In this document: piece after piece, positions 50,975-60,405 of the stretch
How the letters are laid out: the number at the start of each line of letters is the position of its first letter
How positions within the stretch are numbered: position 1 is the first letter of the stretch
Assembly (NCBI RefSeq): GCF_900277125.1
Contig: NZ_OPYN01000164.1
Coordinates: forward strand, 227,874 to 291,873
Length of the DNA stretch: 64,000 bases
Reading direction: 5' to 3'
DNA from: Pseudomonas inefficax
GTDB taxonomy: Bacteria; Pseudomonadota; Gammaproteobacteria; Pseudomonadales; Pseudomonadaceae
Made by a program: the position numbers and the translations under genes
The notes under the pieces: generated by a model
The model's input: only the letters and a program-made list of their open reading frames with translations
Told to the model about the DNA's origin: nothing
Databases searched by the model: none

Positions 50975-51466
50975 TCAGGGTTTACCGGTCAGGTGGCTGA
51001 ACAAGCCGTCGGGCATGGCCTTGCCATTGGCTTGGTAGATCGCCTTCAGGTGATCCGCCGCCTCTTGTTCGGAGATGAAGCCATCATGGTTGCTGTCGAT
51101 CTTGTCGAAGTCTCCGGCACGGTCCTTGGCCACCGCCAGGAACTCGTCGCGCGAGACCTTGCCGTCGTGGTTGCTGTCGGTCTTGGCGAACGAGGCATCA
51201 CCACACTTGCCCTCGCCACACTTGCCTTCGGCACCGGCCTTGGCGCTGGCACCGCATTTGCCCTCACCGCATTTGCCTTCGCCCTGGGTGGCCTTGGCGC
51301 TGCCACCACATTTGCCTTCACCACATTTGCCCTCGCCGGCCACCTTGGCCGAAGCCAGCTGGTAACCCTGGGCCAACGGCTCGACGGCGAAGGCGCTGCT
51401 GCTCAATGCCATGCTGCCGATCAGGGCTGCGCCGAGCAGGCCGAGGGTATTTCGTACTTGAGTCAT
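50975..51466 (-). CDS. hvfA: HvfA-like RiPP metallophore precursor fused to an EF-hand pair
   Basis: A 163-residue secreted precursor. Residues 1-27 are a signal peptide (MALSSSAFA end). Residues 45-89 hold six EGKCG motifs in three tandem pairs (Cys48, 53, 66, 71, 83, 88), the known target motif of HvfB-type MNIO enzymes. Residues 97-108 and 124-135 are two canonical EF-hand loops (DSNHDGKVSRDE and DSNHDGFISEQE), each with all calcium ligands. GGAGCG precedes ATG 51466. The maturase genes follow. The core is expected to bind copper after modification; the EF-hands suggest that calcium stabilises or regulates the peptide. Confidence 0.88.
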   Translation of the reverse strand: MTQVRNTLGLLGAALIGSMALSSSAFAVEPLAQGYQLASAKVAGEGKCGEGKCGGSAKATQGEGKCGEGKCGASAKAGAEGKCGEGKCGDASFAKTDSNHDGKVSRDEFLAVAKDRAGDFDKIDSNHDGFISEQEAADHLKAIYQANGKAMPDGLFSHLTGKP

Positions 51467-51576
51467 GGTGTCGCTCCACTGTGGTTGGAATGTGGAGCCA
51501 TTAGGCCGTTGCGGTATGTCGTGGATGTATCGCGCGGGGTGCGGTTTTGTATGGGAATGGGTCTGCGGCGTGGGCA

Positions 51577-51592
51577 GATACAGTGGGATACA
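51577..51592. promoter_or_regulatory. GATACA direct repeat, site 3 (hvfA)
   Basis: GATACA-GTGG-GATACA, two identical half-sites with 10-bp spacing, 111 bases upstream of hvfA (minus strand) and just past the end of the DUF4174 gene. A further inverted half-site TGTATC lies at 51526-51531. Confidence 0.55.
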
Positions 51593-51629
51593 CGGCGGCC
51601 CCAAGGTGCCTCGGGGCCGTTGTGCGGGG

Positions 51630-52184
51630 TCAGTCTTCCAGCGGTTTGGGCGGCGCGGCAGGTTTGGCGGGCTTGGCTGGCTTGCTGTCCTTGGCCTTGG
51701 CTTCCGGTGCCGCTGCAGCCACAGGTTCGGGCGCCGTCATGGCTTTTTCGCTGGCAGGCAGCTCATCGACCGCCTTGAAAATAACCTGCAGGTCGATGGC
51801 CTCGCCCTCCTCATCGTCCTTGAGCATGTGCCGTTCACCGTCCTTGCCCACCAGGATCACCTTGGTACCTTTGCTGGCACCCAGCTTCAACTCGCGTATC
51901 AAGGCCATGGTGGTCTGCTGCTCGAGGTTCTTGTCCTCACGCTTGCCCATCATGCTGGCAACACTGTAGAGCACCAGGTTGCGCTCCTTGAACGCCTTCT
52001 GGGTGGCAGGATCCTCAAGCGCTTTGTTCAGCCCACGCAAAGTGGGATCGGCACTGCTCGGTGCGATCACTACCAATGGCCTGGCCTTGCCCAGCTCCTT
52101 CGCCAATGGCGCATCACTGTCGGCGGCAAGCAGGGGCCAGCTTAAAGCGAGCAATGTGGCGAGGGTCACTGACCGAACAAGCAT
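51630..52184 (-). CDS. DUF4174 family periplasmic protein
   Basis: Secreted protein of 184 residues with signal peptide ending LLAADS near residue 22. The central part (LVVIAPSSADPTLRGLNKALEDPATQKAFKERNLVLYSV, then GTKVILVGKDGERHML) has a thioredoxin-like alpha/beta pattern without CxxC, as in DUF4174. The last 45 residues are a disordered Pro/Ala/Lys tail (AKDSKPAKPAKPAAPPKP). AAGGAGA before ATG 52184 sets the start. It is 163 bases upstream of hvfA on the same strand; a role in the same response is possible but not shown. Confidence 0.72.
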   Translation of the reverse strand: MLVRSVTLATLLALSWPLLAADSDAPLAKELGKARPLVVIAPSSADPTLRGLNKALEDPATQKAFKERNLVLYSVASMMGKREDKNLEQQTTMALIRELKLGASKGTKVILVGKDGERHMLKDDEEGEAIDLQVIFKAVDELPASEKAMTAPEPVAAAAPEAKAKDSKPAKPAKPAAPPKPLED

Positions 52185-52284
52185 GCGTATCTCCTTATTC
52201 TCTCGACAAACCAAAGACTACAGATCAGGGAGAAAGATCCGACGGCAAAGGTTAAACCAGCTACCGGCAAAAGGTGTGAGCGAA

Positions 52285-52303
52285 AGGTAACTTGCCGTTA
52301 CCT
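52285..52303. other. Inverted repeat AGGTAAC-N5-GTTACCT
   Basis: Perfect 7-bp arms around TTGCC in the 231-base gap between the NEL-protein stop and the DUF4174 start. It could be an operator or a weak hairpin at the end of the NEL gene; no U-tract follows. Confidence 0.4.
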
Positions 52304-52415
52304 GATCGCTGTTGCCGGATGCACAACCCAACGCTCCCACGCTCGGACATGCGTTTGAGCATAGTTCAATGTGGCTTGGAAGGGGGCCAGGCCCGGACGT
52401 CCCAGTCCGATGAGA

Positions 52416-55400
52416 CTACGCTTGCATATGTCGTTGCAAAGCCGCGACCGTCAACTGGAGGTCGTTCTGCACGACCCATTCTTTCTGTTCTCGCTGAAGC
52501 GCGGTTACCTCGGGTCCCTCGGGATCGCGCGCCAACAGTACCTCCAGTTGTTCATGAAAACGAGCAGGGATGACCCGATCCTCTTCCCAGTGGGTATCCA
52601 CATAAGCGCGCCAGAATTGATGATCGAGCATGAACCTTGCCACGTTGTCCTCTGTCTCGCGCAGCCGAATACTTGCGAAAATGGCGTCGATTTGCCCAGG
52701 CGCATAGGCGGCCATCGCTGGAAAGCGCATCGACCTACCGCCAAACGGCAAGTCCAGCCTTTCACGCAACTCAATGGACAAGGCCAGCGCCCACTCCACG
52801 CTCTCGTTTTCCTCGCCTACTGCCCGTGCGGCCAATACTGCTTCATGGCGCACCTGGTGCCAGCGCCACAGGCGACGACCTAGCACAATCAGCTCCTCTT
52901 CAATACCGTCGTCCGCTGCTTCTTGCTCGGCCTTCCACTCCAGCACACTGACTTCCAGTTGATTCAACCACACAGAGGCACTGTCCGCGCAGTTCTCCAG
53001 CCGGGCCACGCTCAAGATGTGCTCGCCCAGCGGCTCGTTATCGACAATATCTTCCATCAAGTCAAAGACACGAGCAGCCAATATCTCCACGTGACGGTCA
53101 TGGCTGAAGTCTCGAGAGCGAGTGAGTCCGCGCATTAGCTCCAGAAAACCGCTAGAGTTCTTTTTGTTGCGCACCTGCATCCAGAGGTTGGAAAAATCTT
53201 CCTTGTTCTCGTCCAATCGATCAAGCCAGTTCAGCTTGGCGGGCACCTCACTCAAGTCGGGCAGCAACCAGGCATCCTGGTACTGAGCCGTCTGCTGGTG
53301 GGCGGTGGGATTACCGCGCAATACGACGTACCCGGTTTGCCAAACATCAGACTCAAAAAATTCATCTGGCAGGTTTGCGATGCTGTTATTTCCAGCGCCC
53401 AGGTAATAAAGCTCTTCACAACTGCGCCATCCGTCTGGTAGTGCGTTCAAACCGTTTCCGGCAAACCGCAGCTCTCGCAACTGCGTCATCGAGCGAACGG
53501 AGAACGTGCGACCCAGCCGATTATCTGAAAGGTTCAGGTAATGCAGATGCCGGCAGCCTGCGAGGCCGAGGACCTGATCGTCGTCCAATGCAATCCGGTT
53601 GTGCGATAAATCAAGAAACTTCAGATAATCCAGCAATGCCAGATACGAAGGCACCTTGGTCAGCCGATTATGTGCCAGCTCCAAGTTTTTGAGATTTGGG
53701 AAACTCAACAGGAATTGATCGGGAATCGACTTCAGGCGCAGCTCGCGCAATGCCAATGACTGCACATGGGGGAAGCGAAACTGCGCACCTAACGCTGGCA
53801 ACGAGCGAAGATGACGGGTCGTATAGCCCCATTCCCACATGTCATCCGAACGCACTGGGTACGCTCGGCCAGGTATCAGCTCGCGCCAACACTCCAGTAA
53901 ACCTTTCCTGAATTCCTTGTATTGCGATCTCTGCAACAACGGCGCCCCGCTCTCCCACTGGCGCAAGTGATCGCCCAACTGCTCGACTTGTCGTTCCAGT
54001 GCGCCTAGTTCCGCGTCAAGGTTTCGGTTGCGCAGCTTAACCAGCCAGGCATCGATCTGCTGATCCGAATAGGCCGGATACAAATCGCGAAGGCGCGCCG
54101 CCAACCCACGGGGCCGCGACAAGGGCCTGGCAAAACCTCCTACACTGCCTCCCAATGGGTAGCCGATCCGGCCTTCATCCAGCCGTTGAGGGGGCTGCAA
54201 CCAGCGCGAGTCGAGTTCTTTGCCCAAAACCTGAGCAAGCAGTTCGCTACGTCCGGCTACCTGTCGGGCCAATGCCGCGCGTAAACTTTCGGCATAGGGT
54301 TCGCTCAAGCCCAGGGCCAGGCGGTCCTCATTGTCGAGCACATCCGTCAAGGCTTCGCATAACGTGCTGGCCTCGACCAGTGGAACGCCCAGGGCATCCT
54401 CGACTTCGAACTGGCCGGAGCGATGCACTAGCCTGTAGCTGCGCCCGCTGCCACCTGAGCTGAATATCGGCCGCAGCGCATCCTCATCGTACAAGCGCCA
54501 GTGCGGCCGGCCTGCGTTGTCGGGGAGCGTGTCCAGCAGTGTCAGCACGACCTTGGCATGGTCCAGGGACTGCGGCGTTTCGATGAACAACCCTTCACAC
54601 GCACGGGCCACGCGGATTCTCAACACGCTCTGGCGTGCCCTGCGCGTCAATTGCCAGGACATCTTGCCGTGCGTGTTCAGGTACTCTCGATCCTCGCTGG
54701 TCGCTGCATCGAGCAACTGTCGTGCTGCAAGCCGATGCAGGCGTGGAAACGCCTTGCGCAGTATCGCCACGGCAGGCTCATCAGCACCCTGAGCCTGCTG
54801 CGCCTGGTACAACTGCTGGAACAAGAAACGCCGCTGAGCGCGCACCTGCGTGATCAGTGCCGCCTCCTGGTGGTCGGCTGCCCCGGGCAATGCCCGCGCA
54901 AGGTCGAGCAGTTCACTATCATCAACCCCGCGGCCGGTGCCAAGGCCCTGCAGCAGCGTGGCGATCCTGCGATCGATCAACAACCTTTGAACCGTGTCGA
55001 CCAGCTCGGCTTCAGCGGGCCGGGCATACACGTGCAGCGCCCGCAGGTGATCCGGTTCGATACCATGGATCGCAAGGGCCTGGTCGATTTGCGCGGGGTC
55101 AAGTTGCGAAAATGGCTCGCCCAGGCGATGGAACATTCGATGCGTGTCGGTCCAGCTGGCCGGCTGCTCGCACCACAGCCGCCAGGCGCCGGCCTGGTTA
55201 TGCCTCAGCAGCGGCGCGTGCCCCGCGTGTGGGCGCAGTTGCCACTCGCTATCGACGCGCTCGACGACCTGGTAGTAATAACCATCCATTACGATCCATT
55301 TCTTGTCGCCTGCGCGCCAGACGCCCGCAGCATCCGCTACCGCGCCATCGGGTGGGGCCTCACTGCGGAAAGGTTGTAGATCACCATTCCAGAGTTTACG

Positions 55401-56918
55401 GCTGCCGTTTTCCAGCCGGGCCGGGATCCAGTTGTCCACAGCTGCCCACGCGCGACTCGCTCCGCGCACGATCGCGAACGTGACCCCAAGGATTGCCACG
55501 TCCTTGCACAGTGTCGTGAAATGATCGATGGCCGCCCTGGTGTCGCCTTCAAGCCAGCTTTCCAGCCCATGAAAAATTTCGCCAAACATGTCCCACGCCA
55601 TCACTGCCAGCAGCAAGGTGTTCAGCCCAGGGATGAACGCCCCCGCCAAGGTGATGAGTGTCCATCCTTCAGCCTTGATCCGCTCGCGGTGTTTTTCCTG
55701 CGCTTCGCGGTCCAGCATGGCCACTGGCGTGGCGATCATGGCCGCGTCATCCTTGATTTGCGCGACTCTGTCCGCCGCAAGTTGCTCGAACAATGGCAAG
55801 GTATAATCTTTCAGGCTCTGGTCCATCTCCCGGGTGGCGCTGTCTGTCAGGTCCCCCAGCCGTTCTTGCACCTTGCTGAAAAAATCCTGCCTGTTTCGCC
55901 GCAGCACAAAACGCTGGAAGAATTGCAGATATGAGTTTTTCCGCAATCGATAGCCCAACACCTTGCGGATGAACGTCTCCAGATTGGTGCTTACGCTCCA
56001 AGGGCCATTAGGGTCTCCCGGAATGTATACCAGGATCTGGCGAGTGAAATCCCACAGCGGGGCCTGCTGAGTCACGTCAAAGACCACGATCTGCTGCAAG
56101 ACGCAGTTGAACGCCGTGAGTTGTCGCAGCTCCACCCGCGATTCATCGAGCAGGCCCGCTCGGCCTTGCTTGCATAACGCCAGGACCATCCGAAACTGGG
56201 ATGGGCTGAGCACACCTTCGCTTTTGGCCTTGCACGCATCGATCAACATTTGCGACCGGTACAGGCGGGCGAATGTCGAGACGGCGCTCTGCCATTGCGT
56301 GCGTTCGCTCGCGGGCGCGTTCAGCACGCTGTCCAGATGGCGCTGGTACTGGGCACCAAGATCCAACGTCCGACACATCCGGGCAAAGGCTGGCGCACTG
56401 ACTGCTTTGATCGTGCGCTCTCGCCCGTCAACGATGCAGTTGTCCTTGTGCTGATCCGTCTTGCCCTCTCCCTCGGTGAAATTTTCCAGCGCCGCATCAT
56501 GCAAAGGGACATCGTAGTGGCCTTTTTGCTGGAGCGGGTATCGCCCCCAGCTGATGCCTGGGGCAGGATCGAAGTAGGTGTACCACTTTCGCAGAGCCAG
56601 GCCCGAGGCTTGATCGATGCCGAAGGTATCGCGCATGGCTTGGTCCAGCATGCGCAAGGTAAACGTATCGACCTGCTCAATGCGGGCCATCGTCTTTTTC
56701 AGCCACTGCCGACATTCCAGGCTGGCTTTCAACGCATCACACAGCGCATCGTGTTCCGACTGGAAGAAGCCATGGGCGGGAATGTTCTGGTCGGTTGGCA
56801 AAGCGATCTTCAATCTTCGCATCCAAAGTGGCATGCGATTTACGATCAGGCTGTCCTGATAACTTTGCTCGGCGGCTAACGTGTCGATAGCGGGGTCGTG
56901 CTGCGTCGGTATGGTCAT
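52416..56918 (-). CDS. LRR protein with NEL-type E3 ubiquitin ligase domain (putative effector)
   Basis: A 1500-residue protein without a signal peptide. Residues 1 to about 1030 are a long N-terminal region of the kind labelled DUF6543, with two hydrophobic stretches near residues 440-500 (LITLAGAFIPGLNTLLLAVM; ILGVTFAIVRG). Residues about 1040-1205 hold leucine-rich repeats (LKNLELAHNRLTKVPSYL, LKFLDLSHNRIALD, LHYLNLSDNRLGRTF). The C-terminal 290 residues match the NEL ligase domain of IpaH/SspH/SlrP effectors, with the catalytic motif Cys1310-Ala-Asp1312 in LENCADSAS. Bacteria lack ubiquitin, so a eukaryotic host target is expected. ATG 56918 begins the mature-like MTIPTQHDPAID. No secretion genes are nearby. 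Confidence 0.85.
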   Translation of the reverse strand: MTIPTQHDPAIDTLAAEQSYQDSLIVNRMPLWMRRLKIALPTDQNIPAHGFFQSEHDALCDALKASLECRQWLKKTMARIEQVDTFTLRMLDQAMRDTFGIDQASGLALRKWYTYFDPAPGISWGRYPLQQKGHYDVPLHDAALENFTEGEGKTDQHKDNCIVDGRERTIKAVSAPAFARMCRTLDLGAQYQRHLDSVLNAPASERTQWQSAVSTFARLYRSQMLIDACKAKSEGVLSPSQFRMVLALCKQGRAGLLDESRVELRQLTAFNCVLQQIVVFDVTQQAPLWDFTRQILVYIPGDPNGPWSVSTNLETFIRKVLGYRLRKNSYLQFFQRFVLRRNRQDFFSKVQERLGDLTDSATREMDQSLKDYTLPLFEQLAADRVAQIKDDAAMIATPVAMLDREAQEKHRERIKAEGWTLITLAGAFIPGLNTLLLAVMAWDMFGEIFHGLESWLEGDTRAAIDHFTTLCKDVAILGVTFAIVRGASRAWAAVDNWIPARLENGSRKLWNGDLQPFRSEAPPDGAVADAAGVWRAGDKKWIVMDGYYYQVVERVDSEWQLRPHAGHAPLLRHNQAGAWRLWCEQPASWTDTHRMFHRLGEPFSQLDPAQIDQALAIHGIEPDHLRALHVYARPAEAELVDTVQRLLIDRRIATLLQGLGTGRGVDDSELLDLARALPGAADHQEAALITQVRAQRRFLFQQLYQAQQAQGADEPAVAILRKAFPRLHRLAARQLLDAATSEDREYLNTHGKMSWQLTRRARQSVLRIRVARACEGLFIETPQSLDHAKVVLTLLDTLPDNAGRPHWRLYDEDALRPIFSSGGSGRSYRLVHRSGQFEVEDALGVPLVEASTLCEALTDVLDNEDRLALGLSEPYAESLRAALARQVAGRSELLAQVLGKELDSRWLQPPQRLDEGRIGYPLGGSVGGFARPLSRPRGLAARLRDLYPAYSDQQIDAWLVKLRNRNLDAELGALERQVEQLGDHLRQWESGAPLLQRSQYKEFRKGLLECWRELIPGRAYPVRSDDMWEWGYTTRHLRSLPALGAQFRFPHVQSLALRELRLKSIPDQFLLSFPNLKNLELAHNRLTKVPSYLALLDYLKFLDLSHNRIALDDDQVLGLAGCRHLHYLNLSDNRLGRTFSVRSMTQLRELRFAGNGLNALPDGWRSCEELYYLGAGNNSIANLPDEFFESDVWQTGYVVLRGNPTAHQQTAQYQDAWLLPDLSEVPAKLNWLDRLDENKEDFSNLWMQVRNKKNSSGFLELMRGLTRSRDFSHDRHVEILAARVFDLMEDIVDNEPLGEHILSVARLENCADSASVWLNQLEVSVLEWKAEQEAADDGIEEELIVLGRRLWRWHQVRHEAVLAARAVGEENESVEWALALSIELRERLDLPFGGRSMRFPAMAAYAPGQIDAIFASIRLRETEDNVARFMLDHQFWRAYVDTHWEEDRVIPARFHEQLEVLLARDPEGPEVTALQREQKEWVVQNDLQLTVAALQRHMQA

Positions 56919-56998
56919 GCTGTACCTGGGTAGCGATGAAAAACCAGGACAGTAGGCTCGCAATGACGCTGCAGTGGGTTACATAACTAGCACCGCCC

Positions 56999-59359
56999 TC
57001 AAAACAACGCCATTTGCCGCCCCGTCAACGCCTGAAAGCTATCATCCACGAAGGGCAGGATCGCGTCTGCCACGGGCTGCAACTGGCGGGTCAGATAATG
57101 CTCGTAGTCGATTGGAGACGGGCAATTCTCCAGCGGCTCTGGCCCGGCAACGGTCATCACGTAGCTGATCCAGCCACCTCGTTGGTATTGCCGGGGGCGG
57201 CCCAGGCGCTGGTTGTATTCATCCGCCAGCCGCGCAGCGCGGACATGCGGCGGCACGTTGCGCTGATAATCTGCCAGCGGTCGACGCAGGCGTTTGCGGT
57301 ACACCAGCAGCGCGGCCATTTCACCTGCCAAGGTCTGGCGCACGAACCCCTGTACAAAAGTACGATACGGCTGACCGCGAAAGATCCGACCGTATAATTC
57401 CTGTTGAAACTGGCGAGCCAAGGGTGACCAGTCGGTGCGCACCGATTCCAGCCCTTTGTAGACCATTTCTTCGGTGCCATCCGCGCGCCGCACCAAGCCC
57501 GCGTAGCGCTTCTTGCTGCCTTCTTCGGCACCCCGAATGGTCGGCATCAGAAACCGCCGGTAATGCACTTCGAACTGCAGTTCCAGCGCGCTTTGCAGGT
57601 TCATCTGCTCGCGCAGATGGCGGCGCCACCAGTCGTTCACCTGCGCTGCCAGGTCCCGGCCAATGGAGGCCGCAGCCGCTTCGTCATGCGGGCTCTTGAG
57701 CCAGACGAAGGTGGAGTCGGTATCGCCGTAGATCACCTCATACCCCCTGGCTTCGATCAACGCACGGGTCTGGCGCATGATCTGGTGGCCGCGCATGGTG
57801 ATCGATGAAGCCAGGCGCGGGTCGAAGAAGCGGCAGCCACTCGAACCCAACACTCCGTAGAAGGCATTCATGATGATCTTCAGCGCCTGCGACAGCGGCG
57901 CGTTGCCCTCGCGCTTGGCCGCCTCCCGGCCCTGCCATACCCGCTCGACGATGGCCGGCAGGCAATGCTCGCTACGGGAAAAACGCCCGCCCCGAAAGCC
58001 CTCCACCGAGTGTTCATCGTCGGGCTGGCGCAAGCCTTCGACCAGCCCCACTGGGTCGATCAGGAAGGTGCGAATGATCGACGGGTACAGGCTCTTGTAA
58101 TCCAGCACCAACACCGAGTCGTAAAGGCCCGGGCGCGAATCCATGACGAAACCACCGGGGCTGGCTTCGTCGGGGCGGCTGCCGAGGCTGGGAGCGACGA
58201 AGCCCAGGCGGTGCATCTGCGGGATGTACAAGTGGCAGAACGCGGCTACCGAGCCACCGCTGCGGTCCACCGCAAGGCCGGTCACCGAAGACCGCTCCAG
58301 CAGGAACTCGAGCAGGCGGGTGTGGGCAAAGATGCGCGTCACCAGCTCGCAATCCTTGAGGTTGTAGCGCGCCAACGCCGGCTTGTCCTCGGCGAAACGG
58401 CGGTTGATTTCATCCATGCGCTGGTACGGCGTGTCGATGGCCTTGCCTTCACCGAGCAGGGTCTGGGCGACACTTTCGAGGCTGAATGACGGGAAGCTCC
58501 AGGTCGCCGAGCGCAGCGCCTCGATGCCGTCGATCAGCAGCCGCCCCGGGGCATCGGCGAATACGTGGCCACCACCGGCTTGGCTGCGCAGGGTCATCGG
58601 CGCGCCATTGCGCCCAAGTGCCAGCGGTACCTGCAGCAACTTGGCGTGCTCATGCAACAGGCGCAGGTCGAACTGGATCAGGTTCCAGCCGATGATCGCA
58701 TCCGGGTCGTGCTTGGCCATCCACTGGTTGAGGCAGGCCAGTATGTCGGCGCGCTCGGTGCAGTAGTGCAAATCGAAGTCCAGGCCCTCAGCCGTGCCGT
58801 TGGCCGGCCCGAGCATGTACACCTGGCGCTGGCCACAGCCTTCCAGGGCAATGCTGTACAGCTCGCCCCGCTCACTGGTCTCGATGTCCAGCGACACCAG
58901 GCGCAGCGGCGGCCGATAACCCGCCAGAGGCTTGAGCTGGGCATCGCAGAACACGCCCTGGGCATCCGGTTGGCCGGTGAACTGCACCGGCGCGGTGATG
59001 AAGCGCTCCATCAGGTAGCGCTCGGGCGGGCGAATATCGGCTTCGAACACATCGATACCGGCCGTGCGCAGGCGCTGCTCCAGCTGTATCAGTTGCCGGT
59101 GCTGGCGGCAGTACAGCCCCAGCACCGGGCGCTGGTCAAAGTCCTTCAGTTGCAGCGGCCGCAGCTCGATACCAGGCTCATTGGCCAGCAGCACTCGTGC
59201 GTGCGCTTCCTGCGCTTGGGGGATGAATGCCACCGATACCTGTGGCGCCAGGCGCAGCTGCCGTGGCCCCTGGTCGGTGGCCAGCCAGAATTCCACGCAG
59301 GTGCCTTCGGGCGTGTCATGCCAATGTCGGGTCAGGACAAAGCCCTGCTGCAACTCCAC
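56999..59359 (-). CDS. polB: DNA polymerase II (PolB)
   Basis: Family B DNA polymerase of 786 residues. The 3'-5' exonuclease motif LVSLDIETSERGELYSI, polymerase motif A DYKSLYPSIIRTF, motif B region LKIIMNAFYGVLGS and motif C YGDTDSTF are intact. The protein ends QMALF, a beta-clamp-binding motif like the C-terminus of E. coli Pol II. The start is GTG 59359 with AGAGG 8 bases upstream. Pol II restarts and repairs stalled forks; in E. coli it is SOS-induced, but no LexA box was seen upstream here. Confidence 0.95.
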   Translation of the reverse strand: MELQQGFVLTRHWHDTPEGTCVEFWLATDQGPRQLRLAPQVSVAFIPQAQEAHARVLLANEPGIELRPLQLKDFDQRPVLGLYCRQHRQLIQLEQRLRTAGIDVFEADIRPPERYLMERFITAPVQFTGQPDAQGVFCDAQLKPLAGYRPPLRLVSLDIETSERGELYSIALEGCGQRQVYMLGPANGTAEGLDFDLHYCTERADILACLNQWMAKHDPDAIIGWNLIQFDLRLLHEHAKLLQVPLALGRNGAPMTLRSQAGGGHVFADAPGRLLIDGIEALRSATWSFPSFSLESVAQTLLGEGKAIDTPYQRMDEINRRFAEDKPALARYNLKDCELVTRIFAHTRLLEFLLERSSVTGLAVDRSGGSVAAFCHLYIPQMHRLGFVAPSLGSRPDEASPGGFVMDSRPGLYDSVLVLDYKSLYPSIIRTFLIDPVGLVEGLRQPDDEHSVEGFRGGRFSRSEHCLPAIVERVWQGREAAKREGNAPLSQALKIIMNAFYGVLGSSGCRFFDPRLASSITMRGHQIMRQTRALIEARGYEVIYGDTDSTFVWLKSPHDEAAAASIGRDLAAQVNDWWRRHLREQMNLQSALELQFEVHYRRFLMPTIRGAEEGSKKRYAGLVRRADGTEEMVYKGLESVRTDWSPLARQFQQELYGRIFRGQPYRTFVQGFVRQTLAGEMAALLVYRKRLRRPLADYQRNVPPHVRAARLADEYNQRLGRPRQYQRGGWISYVMTVAGPEPLENCPSPIDYEHYLTRQLQPVADAILPFVDDSFQALTGRQMALF

Positions 59360-59484
59360 CGCGTCGACCTCTGAATCGTTGTTGTGCTGGTTGCGGCGAT
59401 TCTACCGCTGATGCACTGTCGCAGCGCGTTTTGTTGAGGCCAGCGGGCGTTTGCCGTCGGCCGGCCGCCTACTCGAACGCGTGT

Positions 59485-60405
59485 TCAACCGTACAGGTAA
59501 TTGATGTCCTTGCAGACCAGCGGTGGCACCTGGCCAAGCAGGAACTCGCGCAACTTGTGCATTTGCCGCGCCTTGGGGCTGGCCTTGAGCCAGGTCATGT
59601 AATAACCGTCGCCGGTGGCCACCGCGTGCTTGAACGGCGTGACCAGCCGCCCGGCGGCCAGGTCGGCACTGGCCAGCACCAGGTCGACCACCGAGATACC
59701 CAGCCCTTGCTGGGCAGCCGAGATGCCCTGGTCGAGGGTATCGAACACCTGCCCGTGGTCGATGCTGATGTCCAGCGCGTCCATGCGAGCCAGCCAGCGC
59801 CGCCAGTCTCGCCGGTCGGGGGACGGGTGCAGGAACTCGCACTGGGCCAGGTCGGCCAGGTCCGGTTGCGGCTGGGCCATGTAGTCGGGGTGGCACACCG
59901 GGATCAGCCATTCATCGAACAGCTTGAAACTCTCGATATCGGCGGGAAAACGCCCGTTGGCCAGGAGGATCGCGCAGTCGTAGGGCTCGGAATAGAAGTC
60001 CACGCTGTCGATGTCCATCCACACGCTGGACAGCTGCACGCTGCAGTTGTCCTCGACCTTCTTGAACGCATCCAGCGCCCGCAGCAGCCAGCGCACGGTG
60101 AGCGTGGACGGCGCCTTCAGACGCAGGCCGTAGCGGTCCTGGCGCAGCAGGGCGCAGGCATTCTCGATGATCTTGAAGCCAACCTTGAGCTCCTGCGCCA
60201 GCAGGCGGCCGTGCTCGGTCAGGGCCAGTTTCGGCCCGCGACGTTCGAACAGGTCGCACCCGAACATGGCTTCGAGGGTCTTGATGTGATGGCTGACGGC
60301 GCCCTGGGTCAAGGCCAGCTCTTCTGCGGCACGGGTAAATGAGCCATAGCGAGAGGCCACCTCGAAGGCACGCAGTGCGTGCAAGGCCTGAATCCGTTCC
60401 GACAT
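59485..60405 (-). CDS. LysR-family regulator, GcvA type
   Basis: LysR-type regulator of 306 residues. Helix-turn-helix: LHALRAFEVASRYGSFTRAAEELALTQGAVSHHIKTLEA, with the GcvA-like LTQGAVSHHI and FGCDLFERRGP. The effector domain contains YDCAILLANGRFPADIESFKLFDEWLIPVCHPDY. It is divergent from the YcgG-family gene, 158 bases apart, so control of that operon is likely. No ligand can be assigned. Confidence 0.85.
   Translation of the reverse strand: MSERIQALHALRAFEVASRYGSFTRAAEELALTQGAVSHHIKTLEAMFGCDLFERRGPKLALTEHGRLLAQELKVGFKIIENACALLRQDRYGLRLKAPSTLTVRWLLRALDAFKKVEDNCSVQLSSVWMDIDSVDFYSEPYDCAILLANGRFPADIESFKLFDEWLIPVCHPDYMAQPQPDLADLAQCEFLHPSPDRRDWRRWLARMDALDISIDHGQVFDTLDQGISAAQQGLGISVVDLVLASADLAAGRLVTPFKHAVATGDGYYMTWLKASPKARQMHKLREFLLGQVPPLVCKDINYLYG

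Noticed and set aside
51200..51334. Short-period DNA repeats that could be read as a microsatellite or CRISPR-like array
   Set aside because: The repeats are in frame and encode the EGKCG peptide motifs of the metallophore precursor; spacing and lack of unique spacers exclude CRISPR.
59360..59484. LexA box before polB, as in E. coli
   Set aside because: The best candidate, CTGATGCACTGTCGCAG, has an 11-base instead of 10-base spacer and poor arms, so SOS control of polB is not supported here.
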